The position numbers were made by a program, and so were the translations under genes. From an uncultured Eubacteriales bacterium (GTDB taxonomy: Bacteria; Bacillota; Clostridia; Lachnospirales; Lachnospiraceae), in assembly GCA_900313855.1 (NCBI GenBank), contig OMSZ01000283.1, positions 1 through 7,980 of the forward strand: DNA of 7,980 nucleotides, read 5' to 3'. Numbering within the stretch: position 1 is the stretch's first letter; every line of letters begins with the position of its first letter. Below are positions 5,808 to 7,980 of this stretch, one piece after another. The notes beneath the pieces are model-generated. The model worked only from the letters and a program-made list of their open reading frames with translations, was not told where the DNA came from and did not search any database.

Positions 5808-7979
5808 TTTGTCTGCAGGTTTTACAACATTAACATCTGCCACCGGTGTTGTCGGTGTAGCATCGGACTTTGTACTATCTGTTGTTTCTGTCTTTGTTTC
5901 ACCCGACTTTGATTCCTCGCCACCTGATGATGTTGTACCCGGGTCTGCCGCCTTAATCACAAATGTTGCATTCTTTTCACCGGTATAATTACCTATTCCT
6001 TTAACAGTAACGGTTGCAGTTCCTGCATTAACATTATTTGCATATGATATTGTATAATCTTCAGATTTCTTCATAACTGTTCCACTTATAGTAACTGTTA
6101 CATCAGGTGTAATTGCCTTACCATTTGCATGCTGATCAGGAATTGAAGAAATTACTGCTGCTTCTACTGAAGCAGGTAAAATATTATATTCTACTGTTTT
6201 TTCCCCACCATATGTATATTTTCCTATTCCTTTGATTGTAGCTGTTGCTTTACCTACATTCACATTATTGTTGTAAGTAATCTCATAATCAATTCCCTGC
6301 TTAAGTTCTTCACCATCCATAGTTAAGTTTATATCAGGTTTAATTTGTGATCCGGTATATGTGTAATCTGAAATCGCAGCAACAATGGCACCTTTTTTAC
6401 CAATATTATCCGTCCCATCATTATTTTCTTTATCTCCGGATGATTCTCCACCTTCTGTTCCGCCAGCATTTCCACTATCTTCTGTTTCGTCTGTGTTTCC
6501 GCCTATAGTGGACTCATCCTCTCCAAACAGTGACTGTCCGATTATTTTAAATGTTGCTGTAGCATCATCCTTATAATTGCCGATTCCTGTTACTTTAACT
6601 GTTCCATCACCCGGCTTATCATTATCAGAATAAGTCAAAGAATAATCCTTACCTTCTTCTAACTGCTTATCACCGATAGTAACAACAGGCTTAGGCATAT
6701 ACTTTCCATCTTTATCAGCATTTTCATATTTAATATCTTTAACATCAATCTTGGCGTTAGCAATAGAAGAAGCTACAATCTTGAATTCTACTGTCTTTTC
6801 TCCTCCTAATATATAGTTTCCTACTCCAATTATCTTGGCTAACGCAGTTCCGACATTAATATTATTGTCATAAATAACCTTATAATCCTTGTCCTGCTCA
6901 AGTTTATTACCATTCAATGTTACAGCAACTGACGGTTTAAGTTCTGTACCGCTATATTCTTGATCTACAATCTCCTCAACCTGAGCGCTATTCTCTTCAT
7001 CATCACTAAATAGCTTCAACCATGCAATAGCAAAGGTTGTTTCACCTTTTCCTGCATAAACCCCTGCTCCTTCAACGATAACCTTGGCCTCTCCGGGTTT
7101 AGTATTATTCATATATTTGACTGTATAATCTTCACCATCTTTAAGTGCTGTACCCTCTAAAGATACCGTAACTTCCGGTTTATATTCTTTGTCCGGTGAC
7201 TCCACATCATAGGACATATCTGAAACATCAATGACTGCATTCTTTTCTTCATTCCCATTGTCGAATAACTGAATAGGAAGAACCTTAAAAAGTTTGTCTA
7301 CCTCCGCTTCATAAGCACCGATTCCTGTAATTCTAGCCTTAGCTTGTCCAGGTTTCTCATTATTGAAATATTCAATTTTATAATCTTTGTCTTTATCTAA
7401 TATCTTACTGCCTAATGTAACAATAACATCAGGTTCATACTTCTTTCCATCATCCTCTACCGCATATTGAACATCTTGCACATCTATTTTGGCATTTTCT
7501 ATGGATGTACCGACAATTCGCATTGTCTTTTCTACAGTCCCGGTAAAATTATTAATTCCGGTAATAGTTAGTGTATATATTCCACTATCGATTGCAGCTC
7601 TTTCTGTATCACCTTCTTCATGCTCTTCAATCTCTGTCAGTTTCCCCCCTGTGATTTCTATCGTGTAATCATTACCATCTACCAGTTCTAAATCATTAAG
7701 TTTAGCCTGTACCACAGGTATAATTGCCTTACCTGAATAAGGTGTCTCCATATCAGCTATAGTTGCAGAGCTGATTGGTGCAGGATTAATCGTAAATTTT
7801 GTATTTATTGAACCTGTATAATTCCCTTTTCCTGTAATTGTCATATCTGCTTCGCCAACTACAATATTATTACGACATGTCACGGTATAATCCTTACCGT
7901 TTTCCAAGGTGATACTTTTTTCACCATCTTCCGGATTTGTCACAGTGACAATCGGATTGGGAATCACTTCTTTTCCAGT
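5367..7979 (-). CDS. Giant repeat-containing surface protein with C-terminal LRR_5 module (N-terminus beyond window)
   Basis: The frame is open to the window edge. A GTG at 7967 is internal, since the codons before it (encoding TGKE) continue a repeat. At least 870 residues are visible. Numbered from 7967, eight tandem Ig-like repeats of about 65-85 residues cover 1-60, 67-151, 157-229, 245-315, 329-398, 403-476, 530-596 and 604-671. The core pattern is YxG-x-P-V-V-L-DY-Y-NN-G-A-I-GxGNY-G-F-I. Acidic Gly/Ser and Thr/Ser linkers lie at 477-529 and 672-720. An LRR_5 block (about 745-866) ends the protein: 'KVTSIGKNAFSNCKNLKTI', 'LKSVGKNAIKG', 'KKLKVYKKLF'-like sequence and a basic tail. Repeats of this kind are common in long clostridial adhesin-like surface proteins. 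No LPXTG motif is present. The signal peptide and any enzymatic domain must be upstream. It is probably the first visible gene of an operon with the Ig-like gene 35 bases downstream. Confidence 0.92.
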   Translation of the reverse strand, partial: TGKEVIPNPIVTVTNPEDGEKSITLENGKDYTVTCRNNIVVGEADMTITGKGNYTGSINTKFTINPAPISSATIADMETPYSGKAIIPVVQAKLNDLELVDGNDYTIEITGGKLTEIEEHEEGDTERAAIDSGIYTLTITGINNFTGTVEKTMRIVGTSIENAKIDVQDVQYAVEDDGKKYEPDVIVTLGSKILDKDKDYKIEYFNNEKPGQAKARITGIGAYEAEVDKLFKVLPIQLFDNGNEEKNAVIDVSDMSYDVESPDKEYKPEVTVSLEGTALKDGEDYTVKYMNNTKPGEAKVIVEGAGVYAGKGETTFAIAWLKLFSDDEENSAQVEEIVDQEYSGTELKPSVAVTLNGNKLEQDKDYKVIYDNNINVGTALAKIIGVGNYILGGEKTVEFKIVASSIANAKIDVKDIKYENADKDGKYMPKPVVTIGDKQLEEGKDYSLTYSDNDKPGDGTVKVTGIGNYKDDATATFKIIGQSLFGEDESTIGGNTDETEDSGNAGGTEGGESSGDKENNDGTDNIGKKGAIVAAISDYTYTGSQIKPDINLTMDGEELKQGIDYEITYNNNVNVGKATATIKGIGKYTYGGEKTVEYNILPASVEAAVISSIPDQHANGKAITPDVTVTISGTVMKKSEDYTISYANNVNAGTATVTVKGIGNYTGEKNATFVIKAADPGTTSSGGEESKSGETKTETTDSTKSDATPTTPVADVNVVKPADKGKLLSVDSLKATLKVTSSDASNPTVAYVGTTNKKATTITIPDAITVDGITYKVTSISAKALAGNKKIKKITVGKKVTSIGKNAFSNCKNLKTITIKTSNLKSVGKNAIKGINSKATIKVPKKQLKVYKKLFGKKTGFKKSIKIKKN

Positions 7980-7980
7980 A
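5955..7980 (-). repeat. Eight tandem Ig-like repeat units in the giant surface protein
   Basis: The units map at 7788-7980 (partial), 7515-7769, 7281-7499, 7023-7235, 6774-6983, 6540-6761, 6180-6380 and 5955-6158. They are diverged in DNA but share a protein pattern: 'DYxxxYxNN' followed by a glycine turn and 'GxGNYxG'. Two subtypes differ in that turn: NVG/NAG/VVG (units 1, 5, 7, 8) and KPG (units 3, 4, 6). Unit 2 has an acidic insertion in its place. Units are separated by short non-repeat joints of 5-18 residues, apart from a 53-residue acidic linker before unit 7. Confidence 0.85.

Noticed and set aside
7965..7967. GTG as the start of the giant surface protein
   Set aside because: The codons upstream to the window edge stay open and complete the 'TGKE-x-P' repeat motif, and no signal peptide follows the GTG, so the gene is truncated by the window.
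2543..7979. Sortase LPXTG anchors in the exported proteins
   Set aside because: No LPXTG-like motif followed by a membrane helix and basic tail is present at any of the three C-termini.
5955..7980. CRISPR-like or DNA-level tandem array
   Set aside because: The periodicity is in the protein; the DNA units are diverged, in frame and coding, without identical direct repeats or spacers.

Overview
The DNA is AT-rich, with Shine-Dalgarno-type ribosome sites. It encodes a Hanks-type kinase with an EYFP motif, zinc-ribbon/FHA proteins, and large secreted proteins with LRR_5 and 'NYTG'-type repeats. This combination points to a low-GC Firmicute, most likely a gut or rumen clostridium of the Lachnospiraceae type (Butyrivibrio, Roseburia or Eubacterium relatives). 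That placement is inferred from protein style only, since no rRNA or marker gene is present.

Left part, plus strand (1-2483), is a phosphosignalling cluster. It holds the 3' end of an FHA-domain gene, a small zinc-ribbon plus FHA gene 13 bases downstream, and, after a 129-base gap containing a long imperfect hairpin, a membrane-anchored Ser/Thr kinase. The kinase has a cytoplasmic catalytic domain, one membrane helix and an exported Thr/Ser/Asn-rich tail. The kinase would phosphorylate threonines that FHA proteins can read. Any phosphatase or further partner must lie outside the window.

Right part, minus strand (7980-2543), is a block of exported proteins. Transcribed leftward, a very large repeat protein (N-terminus beyond the window) is followed 35 bases later by a secreted Ig-like protein, and this pair ends at a strong intrinsic terminator at 4159-4188. 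A separate LRR_5 surface protein then starts at a TTG codon and runs convergently into the kinase gene. Its likely terminator lies inside the kinase coding sequence (2372-2399), so the two convergent mRNAs should overlap. The giant repeat protein and the LRR protein end in related LRR_5 modules, although their other domains differ. None of the three carries an LPXTG sorting signal.

No mobile element, CRISPR array, tRNA or rRNA was seen. No single feature is clearly a new system. The most noteworthy points are the kinase with an unusual catalytic loop and no recognisable sensor domain, the FHA partner with a degraded phosphothreonine loop, the terminator embedded in the kinase gene, and the two interspersed repeat subtypes in the giant surface protein.
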